64,000 bases of DNA. Origin: JBIQKZ01 sp044464765 (GTDB lineage Bacteria > Pseudomonadota > Gammaproteobacteria > Burkholderiales > Burkholderiaceae_B). The translations under genes were made by a program, and so were the position numbers. Positions 1 through 10,036 of this stretch are shown here, piece after piece (the first letter of the stretch is position 1; every line of letters begins with the position of its first letter). Under the pieces are notes generated by a model that was given only the letters and a program-made list of their open reading frames with translations, did not search any database and had not been told where the DNA came from. The stretch spans positions 103,158 through 167,157 of the forward strand of contig JBIQKZ010000007.1 of assembly GCA_044464765.1 (NCBI GenBank). Reading direction: 5' to 3'.

Positions 1-1403
1 GCTATAACACCTTGGCTTACTTCTCGCCCGAGGTCGGCTACCTTGAAAGCGGCGCTTCCGACGATCTGCGCAAGGCGATTCGCCGCTTGCACGCGGCCGG
101 CATAGAAGTGTTGCTGGACGTGGTCTACAACCATACGGCCGAGGGCAATGAGCTAGGCCCGACGCTGTCCTGGCGAGGTCTGGACAATGCCAGTTACTAT
201 CGGTTGATACCAGGTGACGAGCGCTACTACGTCAACGATACGGGTTGCGGAAACACCGTTAACTTATCTCACCCGCGTGTGCTTCAAATGGTTATGGATT
301 CCCTGCGGTACTGGGCGACAAGCTATCAGATCGACGGGTTTCGCTTTGACCTGGGCGTGACTCTGGGACGAGAAGGCACCGGTTTCGATCCAGGGTCGGG
401 ATTTTTCGACGCCATTTTGCAGGATCCGGAGCTTTCGCAACTGAAGCTGATCTCCGAGCCGTGGGACGTGGGCCCGGGCGGTTATCAGTTGGGCAATCAT
501 CCGCCGGGGATGGCCGAGTGGAATGATCAGTATCGCGACTGTGTGCGTCAGTTCTGGCGCGGCGATCCGGGTCAACGGGGTGGCCTGGCCGGCAGCCTGA
601 CCGGCTCGCCTGGATTGTTCGATCGGCGCCATCGGAGACCATGGGCCTCCATCAATTACCTGGCCTCGCACGATGGATTCACCGCAGCGGATGTGACGCG
701 CTATGCCGACAAGCACAATGATGCCAATGGCGACGAGAACCAGGACGGCCACAGCGAGAACTTCAGCGCCAACTGGGGTGTCGAAGGTTCTTCCGACAAT
801 AAGGCAATCGACGCGCAGCGCGATCGTGTTCTGCGGGCCATGCTCAGCACCGTCATGTTCTCCAGTGGCACGCCCATGCTTTTGGCGGGCGACGAGTTTG
901 GAAATAGCCAGCAGGGCAACAACAATGCGTATTGCCAGGACAACAGCCTGTCCTGGTTGAACTGGGATGAGGCGGTACGGCCGCGAGGGGCGCAGTTGAC
1001 TTCCTTCGTGGCACGCCTCGCCCGATTGCGTCGTGCTCATCCATCTTTGCGTCCGGGCCGCTTCGAGGACGAGCGGCAAGAGGTCGTTCCCGGAGTCAGC
1101 AGGGAGGCTTGGTACGATGTCGACGGCAACCCGATGGATGACGCTGCATGGGGCTTTGCCGAAGGCCGGGCGCTGGCGCTCAGGCGGGCCGTCGGGCTTG
1201 CAAAGGGGGGAACCGACATGACCTTCCTGATCCTGAATGCCAGTGCCGACGACATCGTGTTCCAGTTGCCGCCGCATCCAGGCCGTTGGATGCGCACCTT
1301 CAATTCGGCCGCGCCGCAGGAAGCCAAGACACCCCTTAGAGCCCCCTCGATTGCAGTACCTGCATACGCGGTCCTGCTGTTGACTGACGGAGAGTCATCA
1401 TGA
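1..1403 (+). CDS. glgX: Glycogen debranching enzyme GlgX (5' truncated by window edge)
   Basis: The reading frame is already open at the first bases (Tyr-Asn-Thr-Leu-Ala-Tyr-Phe-Ser), so the TTG at 12 is an internal Leu codon and the N-terminal carbohydrate-binding part lies outside the window. GlgX is a cytoplasmic GH13 isoamylase-type enzyme that hydrolyses alpha-1,6 branches of (phosphorylase-trimmed) glycogen. Visible GH13 signatures, numbering from codon 12: DVVYNHT (about 36-42), the nucleophile Asp113 in GFRFDLG, the acid/base Glu149 in LISEPWD, and ASHDGF with Asp221. The C-terminal beta domain follows. The stop overlaps the start of treZ by 4 bp (ATGA), so translation is probably coupled. 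The products are linear maltodextrins, the substrate of the TreY/TreZ pair downstream. Assignment is firm; only the start is missing. Confidence 0.95.
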   Translation, partial: YNTLAYFSPEVGYLESGASDDLRKAIRRLHAAGIEVLLDVVYNHTAEGNELGPTLSWRGLDNASYYRLIPGDERYYVNDTGCGNTVNLSHPRVLQMVMDSLRYWATSYQIDGFRFDLGVTLGREGTGFDPGSGFFDAILQDPELSQLKLISEPWDVGPGGYQLGNHPPGMAEWNDQYRDCVRQFWRGDPGQRGGLAGSLTGSPGLFDRRHRRPWASINYLASHDGFTAADVTRYADKHNDANGDENQDGHSENFSANWGVEGSSDNKAIDAQRDRVLRAMLSTVMFSSGTPMLLAGDEFGNSQQGNNNAYCQDNSLSWLNWDEAVRPRGAQLTSFVARLARLRRAHPSLRPGRFEDERQEVVPGVSREAWYDVDGNPMDDAAWGFAEGRALALRRAVGLAKGGTDMTFLILNASADDIVFQLPPHPGRWMRTFNSAAPQEAKTPLRAPSIAVPAYAVLLLTDGESS

Positions 1404-3256
1404 CGGCGCTCCAGCCATGTCGAGCACCGGCCAACGTGGGTCGTCTCGGTCAATCCGGCGCGTTGCTTTTGCCGAATGGCGCGGTGCGCTTTCGCATCTG
1501 GGCGCCTGACGTCATGCAGCTCCACCTTGTGCTGGAAGAATGCAAGCCGGTTCCGATGGTGGCGGTGGAAGGCGGGTTCTACGAACTGACGGTGCCTTGC
1601 GAGGCGGGTGCGCGCTATCGCTATCGATTGCCTTCGGGCCAAATGGTGCCCGACCCCGCCTCGCGCCAGCAGGAGGATGATGTGCATGGCGCCAGCGTGG
1701 TCATCGATATGCAGGCCTATCCATGGGAGCACAACGACTGGTCCGGCCGAACCTGGGAACACGTCGTGTTGTACGAAGTGCACTGTGGCTTGGCCGGTGG
1801 GTTCACGCGCTTGATGGAGAGCTTGCCGCAGCTGGCGCAGCTGGGAGTCACCGCAATAGAACTGATGCCGGTGGCGGACTTCCCGGGCGAGCGCAACTGG
1901 GGTTATGACGGCGTCTTACCTTATGCGCCCGATGCGTCCTATGGCAGGCCTGACGATTTGAAGCGGCTTATCGATGCGGCGCATGGGCTGGGCCTGATGG
2001 TGTTTCTTGACGTCGTGTACAACCATTTCGGCCCAGAGGGTAATTATCTGCCGTTATACGCGTCCGGCTTCTTTCGTCATGATGTCGACACCCCGTGGGG
2101 GGCGGCCATCGACTTTCGTGAACCGGCGGTGCGTAGCTACTTTTCGGAGAATGCCTTGCACTGGTTGCGCGACTATCGTTTCGATGGTCTGCGGATTGAT
2201 GCAGTGCATGCCATGTGGGATTGCGGGTGGTTGACCGAAATGGCCGCCTTTGTTCGTGAACGGATCGAGCCCGACAGACGGATTCATCTGGTCGTGGAGA
2301 ACGACAAGAACTGCGCCACGCTGTTGCGTAGCGGCTTCGATGCACAATGGAATGACGATGCGCACCATGTTGTCCATCATCTTTTGACGGGCGAGCGACA
2401 GGGCTACTACCTCGATTATGCGGACGATCCCGCCGGCAAGCTCGCCAAGTCGTTGTCCGAAGGGTTCATCTACCAGGGCGAAGCCAGTCGGTGGCGGCCG
2501 GACATGAAGCGGGGCGAGCCAAGTTCAGGCTTACCGCCAACGGCCTTTGTCTTCTTTCTGCAGAACCATGATCAGACAGGCAACCGCGCCCTGGGGGAGC
2601 GGCTGGCTGCTCTGTGCGAAGAGGAGCCCAAGTTGTTGAAAGCGGCTGTTGCGCTTCAATTGCTGTCTCCGCACATCCCAATGCTTTTCATGGGCGAGGA
2701 GTATGGCCTGAAAACACCTTTTCATTATTTTGTTGATTTTGGCGATGCCGCGCTTGCAACGGCGGCCCGTGAGGGGCGCAAACGAGAGTTCGAGGCTTTT
2801 GAAGCCGTGGCAGGTAACCAGCTAAGGTCGTGTCCCGACCCGACCGATGTGCAGGCGTGGGAGTTATCCAGGCCTGGATCGGCGCCGATCGATCCAGCGT
2901 GGGCAAGATGCTGGTTTAGCTATTACCGAGATTTGTTGGCTCTGCGCGCGAGGCATATTTCCCCCTACTTGAAAGACGCACGCAGTCGTGGAGCGGGCGC
3001 GCTGGCGCCGCGGGTTGTAAAGGCGGAATGGATTCTTGGAAACGGCGCTGTGCTGACCATCTACATCAATCTGGGGCCCGAAGAATATACCTGCGAGCCC
3101 GAGCTCGAGGTCAGGTTGGAGCGGCCTGAATTGCTATTCGAAAGCTGCGGCGACGCCGGCGCCGAATTAGCCAAGGGGCGGCTGCCGCCGTTTTGCACGG
3201 TGGTTCTGTTGCGGACCGACGCGGACTTTTGCGCCAGGAGACGCCATGAGAAATAG
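1400..3256 (+). CDS. treZ: Malto-oligosyltrehalose trehalohydrolase TreZ
   Basis: A 618-residue cytoplasmic GH13 enzyme that cleaves maltooligosyl-trehalose to release trehalose, the second step of the TreY-TreZ pathway. An N-terminal CBM48-like beta domain (about residues 20-105, with GAVRFRIWAPD) precedes the TIM barrel. Region I is DVVYNHFGPEG (about 204-214), the nucleophile is Asp267 in FDGLRIDAVH, the general acid is Glu300 in HLVVEND, and the last conserved segment is QNHDQTGNR. Length fits the family. The start ATG lies in an ATGA overlap with glgX, and the gene overlaps malQ by 11 bp. GlgB-type branching enzymes share the fold, but GLRIDAVH, VVEND and the treY partner favour TreZ. 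Confidence 0.95.
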   Translation: MTALQPCRAPANVGRLGQSGALLLPNGAVRFRIWAPDVMQLHLVLEECKPVPMVAVEGGFYELTVPCEAGARYRYRLPSGQMVPDPASRQQEDDVHGASVVIDMQAYPWEHNDWSGRTWEHVVLYEVHCGLAGGFTRLMESLPQLAQLGVTAIELMPVADFPGERNWGYDGVLPYAPDASYGRPDDLKRLIDAAHGLGLMVFLDVVYNHFGPEGNYLPLYASGFFRHDVDTPWGAAIDFREPAVRSYFSENALHWLRDYRFDGLRIDAVHAMWDCGWLTEMAAFVRERIEPDRRIHLVVENDKNCATLLRSGFDAQWNDDAHHVVHHLLTGERQGYYLDYADDPAGKLAKSLSEGFIYQGEASRWRPDMKRGEPSSGLPPTAFVFFLQNHDQTGNRALGERLAALCEEEPKLLKAAVALQLLSPHIPMLFMGEEYGLKTPFHYFVDFGDAALATAAREGRKREFEAFEAVAGNQLRSCPDPTDVQAWELSRPGSAPIDPAWARCWFSYYRDLLALRARHISPYLKDARSRGAGALAPRVVKAEWILGNGAVLTIYINLGPEEYTCEPELEVRLERPELLFESCGDAGAELAKGRLPPFCTVVLLRTDADFCARRRHEK

Positions 3257-5405
3257 TGATCAGGCACGCCTTGCCTCGCTGGCGGAACAGGCAGGATTGA
3301 TTGGTCGTTGGGAAGATGTCCATGGGCGCCGCCATGCCGTCGAACCGCCTACCTTGCAAGCTTTGTTGCAGGCCATGGACCTGCCGTGTCTTTCGAACGA
3401 CGATGTGCGAGCCAGCATGCATAAGGTCGCGAACGAGTCTTATGTATCGGATGGGCAGATGTTGGTTACGGATGTCGCTACGCCCATTACGTTTCGTCTT
3501 CGAGGCTCCGCCAAATACTGCTTGCAGCTTGAAGGGGGCGGGCAGCGCAGCGGCACGGCCGAGCAGATCGGTAACGGCAAGGTTCGTATTCCTGTCGTGG
3601 ATGCCGCCGGCTACCATAAGCTTCTTATCGATGGTATGGAGATGACGCTGGCCGTTGCGCCTCTTCGTTGTCCGTCGGTCGCTGACATCATGTGCCAGCC
3701 CGTGCCCCGTGCGTGGGGACTTGCCGCCCAGGTGTACAGCCTGTGGCGCTCGGGCGCTAAGACGTCTCTCAGCGCCAACCTGGGTGGGGCTGAGCAGCGT
3801 TCCCGGACTGGCGGCGCCATAGGCGCGGCCGGCGACTATGGCGCCATTTCCGAACTCGGCTGGCGCGCCGCGCGCGCCGGTGCGAGTGCGCTGGCGATCA
3901 GCCCGGTTCATGCGATGTTCAGCGCCGACCCCTCGCGGTACAGTCCGTATGCGCCATCCAGCCGGCTCTTCCTGAACGCCTTGTATGTGGACCCAGCGAT
4001 GGTTCTGGGAGGCGATGCCGTACGGGCTGCGCTGGGCGGTAACGACGCTGACTTCCTGACCAGGGCGGCCGGTGACGGAATGATTGACTGGCCGAGCGTG
4101 GCGCCGGCAAGAATGCACGTGCTGCGGCAGGTGTATGAGCGTTTCCTGGCGGCTGCGCCGAACAAACTATGGCGATCATTTCTCGAGTTTCGGCGCGCTG
4201 GCGGCCCTACATTGCAAGCTCATGCCAACTATGAGGCGCTGCATGCCCACCACGCTGGCTCGCTGGGTGCAGCGAGTGGGTGGAAAGATTGGCCTGCGAC
4301 ATATCTTGACTTCGCCGGCCCTGGTGTGAGCCGATTTGCGGAACACCAGCAAAAGGAAGTGGGGTTTCACGTATTCTTGCAATGGCTTGCCAGCGAAGGT
4401 TTGCGGCAGGCGCATCATCGTATGTGTGCCGCCGGCGCTCCGATTGGTCTGATTACCGACTTGGCTATCGGCGCTGACGGCCGTGGCAGCCACGTTTGGA
4501 GTCACCAGACGGATTTTCTGGATGGCGTGTCCGTGGGAGCACCGCCTGATCTGCTCTACGACGAAGGCCAGGACTGGGGTTTGGCGGCGTTTTCTCCCCG
4601 CGCCTTGCGAAGCCGTGGCTATGCGTCTTTTATTGAAACTTTGCGAGCGACCATGGCGCACGCAGGGGGTGTGCGCATCGATCATATCCTGGGGCTGGCC
4701 CGAATGTGGCTGGTGCCCCAGGGGGCCAGTCCGTCCGAGGGAGTCTATCTTCGCTTTCCGTTCCAGGACATGCTGAATTTGCTCGTCCTGGAGGCCGCTC
4801 GACGCAACGTGGTGATTATTGGAGAGAACCTGGGAACGGTGCCCGATGGCTTCAATGAGCGCCTGGCCAGTAAAGGCATTATGGGCTCTTCCGTGCTTTG
4901 GTTCGAGAAAGATGAATCCGCTTATACCCCCTCGCGTCGCTGGTCGAGTCACGCCGTCGCCATGAGCAGCACCCACGATTTGCCGACGATTGTGGGCTGG
5001 TGGAATGCGTTCGATATCCAATTGGGCCGACGTGTGGGTTCGATTGGCGATGAGAAAGGCGATCAAATGCTGGCCAAGCGTCAGCAGGACAAGTCGGCCC
5101 TTTGGCGTGCGCTGGCCAAGGCGGGATTGGTGCTGGAAAGAACGTCCGAGAATATGCGCTTGACGCCCCCGTTGGAAGCGGTATTGGCATTTGTGGCAAG
5201 CTCGCCGGCGCCGCTCGCCGTGATTCCCATGGAGGATATCCTGGGCATACCGTCGCAACCCAATCTTCCGGCATCCGGCGCATGTACTGCGCCTGCCTAC
5301 CCTAGTTGGGTTCAGCGTTTACCGATAGCCGTCGAGCACATATTTGACCAAGAGGGCGTGCGTGCCAGCCTGGCGGCGCTACGGCGCGCGCGCTATGCGC
5401 CATGA
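3246..5405 (+). CDS. malQ: 4-alpha-glucanotransferase MalQ
   Basis: A 719-residue GH77 amylomaltase that disproportionates maltodextrins by alpha-1,4-glucan transfer, lengthening short chains so that TreY can use them. Visible catalytic positions are Asp479 in GGVRIDHILG (nucleophile), Glu527 in IIGENLG (acid/base) and Asp578 in SSTHDLPT. The protein has the long N-terminal extension of the bacterial MalQ type, and the first 150 residues are weakly conserved. The start at 3246 is preceded by AGGAGACGCC (good SD) and lies inside the end of treZ. The stop overlaps treY by 4 bp. MalQ between treZ and treY is a common order in Burkholderiales and Xanthomonadales. Confidence 0.94.
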   Translation: MRNSDQARLASLAEQAGLIGRWEDVHGRRHAVEPPTLQALLQAMDLPCLSNDDVRASMHKVANESYVSDGQMLVTDVATPITFRLRGSAKYCLQLEGGGQRSGTAEQIGNGKVRIPVVDAAGYHKLLIDGMEMTLAVAPLRCPSVADIMCQPVPRAWGLAAQVYSLWRSGAKTSLSANLGGAEQRSRTGGAIGAAGDYGAISELGWRAARAGASALAISPVHAMFSADPSRYSPYAPSSRLFLNALYVDPAMVLGGDAVRAALGGNDADFLTRAAGDGMIDWPSVAPARMHVLRQVYERFLAAAPNKLWRSFLEFRRAGGPTLQAHANYEALHAHHAGSLGAASGWKDWPATYLDFAGPGVSRFAEHQQKEVGFHVFLQWLASEGLRQAHHRMCAAGAPIGLITDLAIGADGRGSHVWSHQTDFLDGVSVGAPPDLLYDEGQDWGLAAFSPRALRSRGYASFIETLRATMAHAGGVRIDHILGLARMWLVPQGASPSEGVYLRFPFQDMLNLLVLEAARRNVVIIGENLGTVPDGFNERLASKGIMGSSVLWFEKDESAYTPSRRWSSHAVAMSSTHDLPTIVGWWNAFDIQLGRRVGSIGDEKGDQMLAKRQQDKSALWRALAKAGLVLERTSENMRLTPPLEAVLAFVASSPAPLAVIPMEDILGIPSQPNLPASGACTAPAYPSWVQRLPIAVEHIFDQEGVRASLAALRRARYAP

Positions 5406-8134
5406 CGACGGCCCCGCTGGCCACTGCGCGGCTACAGTTGCACGGTGGTTTTACCCTGGTGGATGCTGCGGTTCGCGTGTCGTATTATGCCGGGCTCGGC
5501 GTCAGCCATTTGTATCTATCACCTGTCACTCGGGCACGCCAGGGATCGACTCATGGCTATGATGTTGTGGACCACGCCGTTGTAAGTCCGGAGCTGGGCG
5601 GCGAAGAAGCGTTGCGTCGCCTGAGTCATGAGGCGCGGCATCACGGAATGGGGCTGGTGATTGATATCGTGCCCAACCATATGGCGGCGCACCCCGAGAA
5701 CTCTTGGTGGTGGAGTGTCTTGAAACACGGTCTTTCCAGCACGTACGCGCACTGGTTCGACATCGACTGGAATTGTTCTTTTGGAGGCCTGCAAGGCAAG
5801 GTGCTGGCGCCATTCCTTTCGGGTAGCGTGCGACGCAACCTGATGCGCGGTGAAATAAAGCTGGAGTTTTCCGGTGAGGCCGCCGTGCTGCGGGTCGGTA
5901 ATGTTATTTATCCCGTGGTCCTGAATACCGAGTTTGGTGAAGGAATGACACACGCGCAAGTAGTGTCGTTCTACGATCCCGGCACCCCCGCCGGAAGAAG
6001 CCGCTTGGATGAGTTGCTGCGGCGGCAGCATTTCCGTTTGGCCGATTGGCGTTGTGCAGGCAAGTGCATCAACTGGCGTCGCTTTTTCGATATCGGCGAC
6101 CTGATCGCCTTGCGCGTTGAGCAAGCCGAAGTTTTCGATGCGGTGCATCGCCTGCCATTGCGCCTTTTCGCACAAGGCATTATTGACGGTGTACGTGTCG
6201 ATCATGTTGACGGATTGGCCCAGCCTTTGGGTTATTGCCGTCGCCTTCGAGACGCATTGGCCGCCGGCGCGACACAGCGGCCCGAAGACCGACGCCATGA
6301 CTGCCCGTGGCTCGTGGTGGAGAAGATACTGGGCCAGGACGAAGTTCTGGATGAGCGTTGGGCCGTTGATGGCACAACGGGCTACGATTTCATGAATCAA
6401 GTCGCGGCGGTCATGCACTCGCCGCTCGGCGAGACGCCGCTCTCTGAACATTGGCGCAGCCTGTCGCCGGCTGATCCTTCGGTGGATCGAACGTTATCAA
6501 GGATCCGGCACACTCTTCTTCGCCGTAGTTTTGCGGCAGAAAGCCGGGCCCTTCTGTTAACACTGCACGACTTGTGCCAAGCGGGTCTGGGGGTCTCTTC
6601 CGTGGACGACCGATTCTTGAGGCGTGGCCTGGAACGTGTGATACGGTTATTTCCGGTCTACCGCACGTATGTCGAGAACCTTGTCGCAGCCCCAGGGGAT
6701 GCAGCACTTCTTGCGTACGTGTGCCAGCGCGCGCTTCAGGACCTCGAGCAAGAAGCATGCGATTGCAGTAGCGCACACGAGTGTGGTTCGCACGGGCAGG
6801 CAGGCGCTGGCGACATCCAGCAAGCTGTTGTCGAGGCCATCACGGGCTGGCTTGCCGGGGACGGGCCCGCGCCAAGCGGCGGATCGGATGCACGCTGGGA
6901 AGAGCTGAAGCGGGATTTGATCCGTGGTTTCCAGCAACTGACACCGCCTTTGGCCGCCAAGTCGATTGAAGATACCTTGCTCTATCGCTATGGTCGGTTG
7001 CTTTCTCGCAATGAGGTCGGCTCGGACCCCAGGCAGTTTTCCATGTCGATAGATGACTTTCATCGGCGCAATGCGTGGCGTGCTCGACACGCACAACGGA
7101 CGCTGCTTGCGACGGCGACGCACGATCAAAAGCGCGGCGAGGACGTACGGGCCCGTCTCGCCGTCCTTAGTCAGATACCGGAGCGCTGGATTGTCTTCAG
7201 TCGCCAATGGCTGGATGCCAGCAGAGGCCGCTACCCAAGCGACGAAATGGCCGGCAACCAAGCTGAACGCTACATGCTTTTGCAGACACTGGTTGGAACC
7301 TGGCCGCTGGATCTGAGCTTGGCTGACGGCGATGGCTTGCAGCGCTATGCGCAACGAATAATGGAGTGGCAAACCAAGGCGCTTAGAGAGGCCAAGCAGA
7401 GTTCGAGTTGGGTTCGCCCTGACACACGACGGGAAGAGGGGATGAATCGCTTTATCCATGAGATTCTTGTAGGGCGGCAATCTGGAAGCCGGCGGGATAT
7501 CTTTCAGTTCGTCCAGGAAATAGCCCCCGCCGGGGTGGTCAATAGCTTGGCGCAATGCGTGCTGCGGCTTACATCGCCTGGCGTGCCAGATTTGTACCAG
7601 GGAACGGAATACTGGGATTTCAGCCTGGTCGATCCGGACAACCGGCGTGCGGTGGATTACGAGGGTCGGCAGACCTCGTTGGGTCGGCTGAAGACAAATG
7701 TGGATATCAATGCCCTGTTAAGCAACTGGCGTAGCGGGAGCATCAAACAATATGTTATTTGGCGATGTCTGGCGTTGCGCATGAAAGAACGGCAGATATT
7801 TCAGGATGGTAATTACCTGGTCTTGAAGGTGGAAGGCGCCGCAGAGAGCCAGGTGGTGGCTTACCTGAGGGAGTTCCGGGGCTCTTGCGTGCTGGTCGTG
7901 ACGCCTATCCTGTGCGCCTCAGGCGTACCGATGCTTGATGGGCCTGGGCCGATTATCGCGGCCGACTACTGGAAAGAGACAAAAATCGTATTGCCGCGTA
8001 CTTGCTTTTCGACCGAATGGTTCAACATCTTTACCGGATTCAGGTATTTTGCTGGGCCTGATGGCTCTTTGTCGCTGGCTGACTTGCTCGCCGGGTTTTC
8101 CGTGGCCGTACTGGTCGGGCATCCGGTCAATTAA
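5402..8134 (+). CDS. treY: Malto-oligosyltrehalose synthase TreY
   Basis: A 910-residue GH13 enzyme that isomerises the reducing-end alpha-1,4 bond of maltodextrins to alpha,alpha-1,1, producing maltooligosyl-trehalose for TreZ. Motifs: an N-terminal YYAGLGVSHLYLSPV segment, VIDIVPNHMA (region I), nucleophile Asp267 in GVRVDHVDGL, Glu307 in LVVEKIL, and Asp575 in TATHDQKRGED. The C-terminal end carries LTSPGVPDLYQGTEYWDFSLVDPDNRR, typical of TreY (read as two adjoining blocks). It is the last gene of the overlapping glgX-treZ-malQ-treY unit; its 3' end faces the hydrolase on - with only 17 bp between the stops, and no clear terminator hairpin is visible there. Confidence 0.95.
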   Translation: MTTAPLATARLQLHGGFTLVDAAVRVSYYAGLGVSHLYLSPVTRARQGSTHGYDVVDHAVVSPELGGEEALRRLSHEARHHGMGLVIDIVPNHMAAHPENSWWWSVLKHGLSSTYAHWFDIDWNCSFGGLQGKVLAPFLSGSVRRNLMRGEIKLEFSGEAAVLRVGNVIYPVVLNTEFGEGMTHAQVVSFYDPGTPAGRSRLDELLRRQHFRLADWRCAGKCINWRRFFDIGDLIALRVEQAEVFDAVHRLPLRLFAQGIIDGVRVDHVDGLAQPLGYCRRLRDALAAGATQRPEDRRHDCPWLVVEKILGQDEVLDERWAVDGTTGYDFMNQVAAVMHSPLGETPLSEHWRSLSPADPSVDRTLSRIRHTLLRRSFAAESRALLLTLHDLCQAGLGVSSVDDRFLRRGLERVIRLFPVYRTYVENLVAAPGDAALLAYVCQRALQDLEQEACDCSSAHECGSHGQAGAGDIQQAVVEAITGWLAGDGPAPSGGSDARWEELKRDLIRGFQQLTPPLAAKSIEDTLLYRYGRLLSRNEVGSDPRQFSMSIDDFHRRNAWRARHAQRTLLATATHDQKRGEDVRARLAVLSQIPERWIVFSRQWLDASRGRYPSDEMAGNQAERYMLLQTLVGTWPLDLSLADGDGLQRYAQRIMEWQTKALREAKQSSSWVRPDTRREEGMNRFIHEILVGRQSGSRRDIFQFVQEIAPAGVVNSLAQCVLRLTSPGVPDLYQGTEYWDFSLVDPDNRRAVDYEGRQTSLGRLKTNVDINALLSNWRSGSIKQYVIWRCLALRMKERQIFQDGNYLVLKVEGAAESQVVAYLREFRGSCVLVVTPILCASGVPMLDGPGPIIAADYWKETKIVLPRTCFSTEWFNIFTGFRYFAGPDGSLSLADLLAGFSVAVLVGHPVN

Positions 8135-8151
8135 TGGGCATAGCTGTCTAT

Positions 8152-8904
8152 TCATGGCCCGGCGCCCACACGTGCGCCAATTACCATTTCCGTTGTCCAG
8201 GCCAGAAGTATCGATGTATAAGCTTGCTGGGCCGCCTTGTCGGTGAGCGCATGGTCCGCGCCGTCGATGATGCGGTGCGTCATGGAATGCACGTTGGGCA
8301 AGGCGGCCCGGTAGCTCATGATGGTGGAATGCGGAACATAGGTGTCGTGTTCAGCCTCCACCAGCAGGACATCGCCCCGGAACTTTGTGCAGGCTCCCAG
8401 CGCCCGGTTGTCAGAGGGCGAGCGCATTGACGAACGATACGTTGTCAGCGCCTCTCGATTCAGCTCTTTCTTGGGGAGCAACCATTCCGTATCTTGATAG
8501 AGGGCCGGCGCATGCAAGGCAAGCCATTTAACCGGCCTCAGTTCGGTCAGAATGGCGGCTAAGTAACCGCCGTAGCTGCTTCCCACCACAGCAATGGCAG
8601 AGGTATCGATCGAGGGGTGGGCAATAAGACAATCGTAGGCTGCCAGCGCGTCGCGCAGATTGTCCTCCCGAGTTACCTTCATTTGCTGAGCCAGGGTTTC
8701 GCTATGCCCTCGCAGATCGAACGTCAGGCAAACACAGCCCAGCCCCGCCATTCCGGTTGCCCGTTTCAGGTCGTACGCCTGGCTGCCCCCCCAGCCATGA
8801 ATAAACAGTATTCCCGGCACTTTGTTCCGGGGAACGAGAAAGGTGCCCGCGATTTTCTGGGACTCGACATCGATATGAACGGGTTCGCTAAGTGTCGTGA
8901 CCAT
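8152..8904 (-). CDS. Alpha/beta-hydrolase (dienelactone hydrolase/serine esterase-like)
   Basis: About 250 residues with an alpha/beta-hydrolase core: oxyanion-hole region LFIHGWGGSQ, a strand LTFDLRGHSE, the nucleophile elbow VGSSYGGYLAA (Gly-x-Ser-x-Gly), acidic residue in LLVEAEHDTYVP, and the catalytic His in DGADHALT. The substrate cannot be deduced; the family includes esterases and acyl-peptidases. The frame stays open upstream to 9081, but that would overlap the DUF3182 gene by almost 200 bp. The Met at 8904 (17 bp overlap, GGTGG upstream) is the simplest start; the Met at 8952 is an alternative. It appears translationally coupled to the DUF3182 gene upstream on the same strand. Confidence 0.8.
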   Translation of the reverse strand: MVTTLSEPVHIDVESQKIAGTFLVPRNKVPGILFIHGWGGSQAYDLKRATGMAGLGCVCLTFDLRGHSETLAQQMKVTREDNLRDALAAYDCLIAHPSIDTSAIAVVGSSYGGYLAAILTELRPVKWLALHAPALYQDTEWLLPKKELNREALTTYRSSMRSPSDNRALGACTKFRGDVLLVEAEHDTYVPHSTIMSYRAALPNVHSMTHRIIDGADHALTDKAAQQAYTSILLAWTTEMVIGARVGAGP

Positions 8905-10036
8905 AGGCTGATAGTCCACCGTATTTGGTAATGAATCCGACTGCGGGGTCATCGTCCTGAAAAACAAGCTGTGCTGTCGAAGGAACCTGCTGGCCGCGAC
9001 CGTATCGCTCCGCAGTGAACGCGCGCACGGTTTGCGCTTCGGGCTCGGCATCGAAGAACTCCAGGGCACAAGCCTCAGCAAAGCTGGCGCCGCCGGCTCG
9101 CCAGGATTGCTCCAGGACGCCGCAACGCGGCTTGCCCGCGCCGTTCAGTCCCCGCGCAACGTCGTAGTTTCGTCGCGAGGCGTAGAGGGTGGGGAAGCAG
9201 CGAAAAGCGGCCTCGTCATAGATGCAGGCCAGTCGCACGGCTTCAAACTCTGCTGCCGAGCATGCGTGTTCCAACAGAGCGTTCCAGCGACCCCTGACAA
9301 GCCGCAATACGGAACCGCCATAGACTGGAACACCGGAATTGTCGGGGGTCAGCTCCTGCGTACCAACATAGGAAATCAAAAGATCCCCTACCTGCACTTG
9401 TCCCACGCTATAGGTTTCCACATCGTCCAAATGTTCTTCCAGAACCAGGCCCACGACCGGTAACTTGTCGCCATACTGCTCGATCGCTTCCGCCAAGGCG
9501 CCCAGATTACGTACCGTGCGCTGTCCTCGTCCCCCGGTGCCATTGACAGCCTTGACGCGCAGTGCGCCGTTGCGCAGCAGCTCTTTACCGGCGTTTAGCG
9601 CATCTTCGGCGGTAAATGCCGTTGTGCCGTTCAGGACGGCGTCTTTTGCGGCAAGACCAAACTGTGTCGACCAACCTGTTGGAGCTTGGGCGGCCGGGTG
9701 CAGCAATGGGTGCGTAATGGCCTTTGTGGCAACGAATGGATGGGGCGCCACTCCGCCGAAAAGGTCTGAGACACTTCTCACGACCAGCATGGAGCCGTGC
9801 GGATCCGCTCGGTCGCCGCCAACCAATGTTTCCGAAGGAATGTAGTAAATACCTTCCATGCCCGGGTACTGCTTCGGATCGTAGCTATCAATGAATGGGG
9901 ACTGAAGCAGCTTGGCCAGCTTGCGACCAAGGCTGGCATGTGATGCCATTTGATGCGGAGGGTCGTCGGCCCCGCACGGGTAGGCCACTACGATCCGTTC
10001 CGCCTTGGCGGTTGGGTGGACAGCATTAAGTTTCAT
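8888..10036 (-). CDS. DUF3182 family protein (ATP-grasp-like)
   Basis: A 382-residue cytoplasmic protein with no signal peptide, recognised as DUF3182. The middle contains a Gly-rich loop, VKAVNGTGGRGQRTV (about residues 160-175), followed by LVLEEHLDDVETYSVGQVQVGDLL, which resembles an ATP-grasp nucleotide site (read as adjoining blocks). This makes an ATP-dependent ligase activity plausible, but none is established. In related bacteria such genes often sit beside glycogen/trehalose or osmotic-stress genes, as here. It is the first gene of a two-gene - strand unit with the hydrolase, and diverges from the PRC-barrel gene across a 126-bp promoter region. Family assignment is from pattern memory and fairly confident; function is unknown. 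Confidence 0.72.
   Translation of the reverse strand: MKLNAVHPTAKAERIVVAYPCGADDPPHQMASHASLGRKLAKLLQSPFIDSYDPKQYPGMEGIYYIPSETLVGGDRADPHGSMLVVRSVSDLFGGVAPHPFVATKAITHPLLHPAAQAPTGWSTQFGLAAKDAVLNGTTAFTAEDALNAGKELLRNGALRVKAVNGTGGRGQRTVRNLGALAEAIEQYGDKLPVVGLVLEEHLDDVETYSVGQVQVGDLLISYVGTQELTPDNSGVPVYGGSVLRLVRGRWNALLEHACSAAEFEAVRLACIYDEAAFRCFPTLYASRRNYDVARGLNGAGKPRCGVLEQSWRAGGASFAEACALEFFDAEPEAQTVRAFTAERYGRGQQVPSTAQLVFQDDDPAVGFITKYGGLSAYGHDT

Noticed and set aside
264..1277. Long - strand frame across glgX
   Set aside because: It lies wholly inside glgX, whose GH13 motifs are complete, and encodes no recognisable domain.
1037..1783. Long - strand frame across the glgX/treZ join
   Set aside because: Antisense to two genes with clear catalytic motifs; composition is that of a shadow frame.
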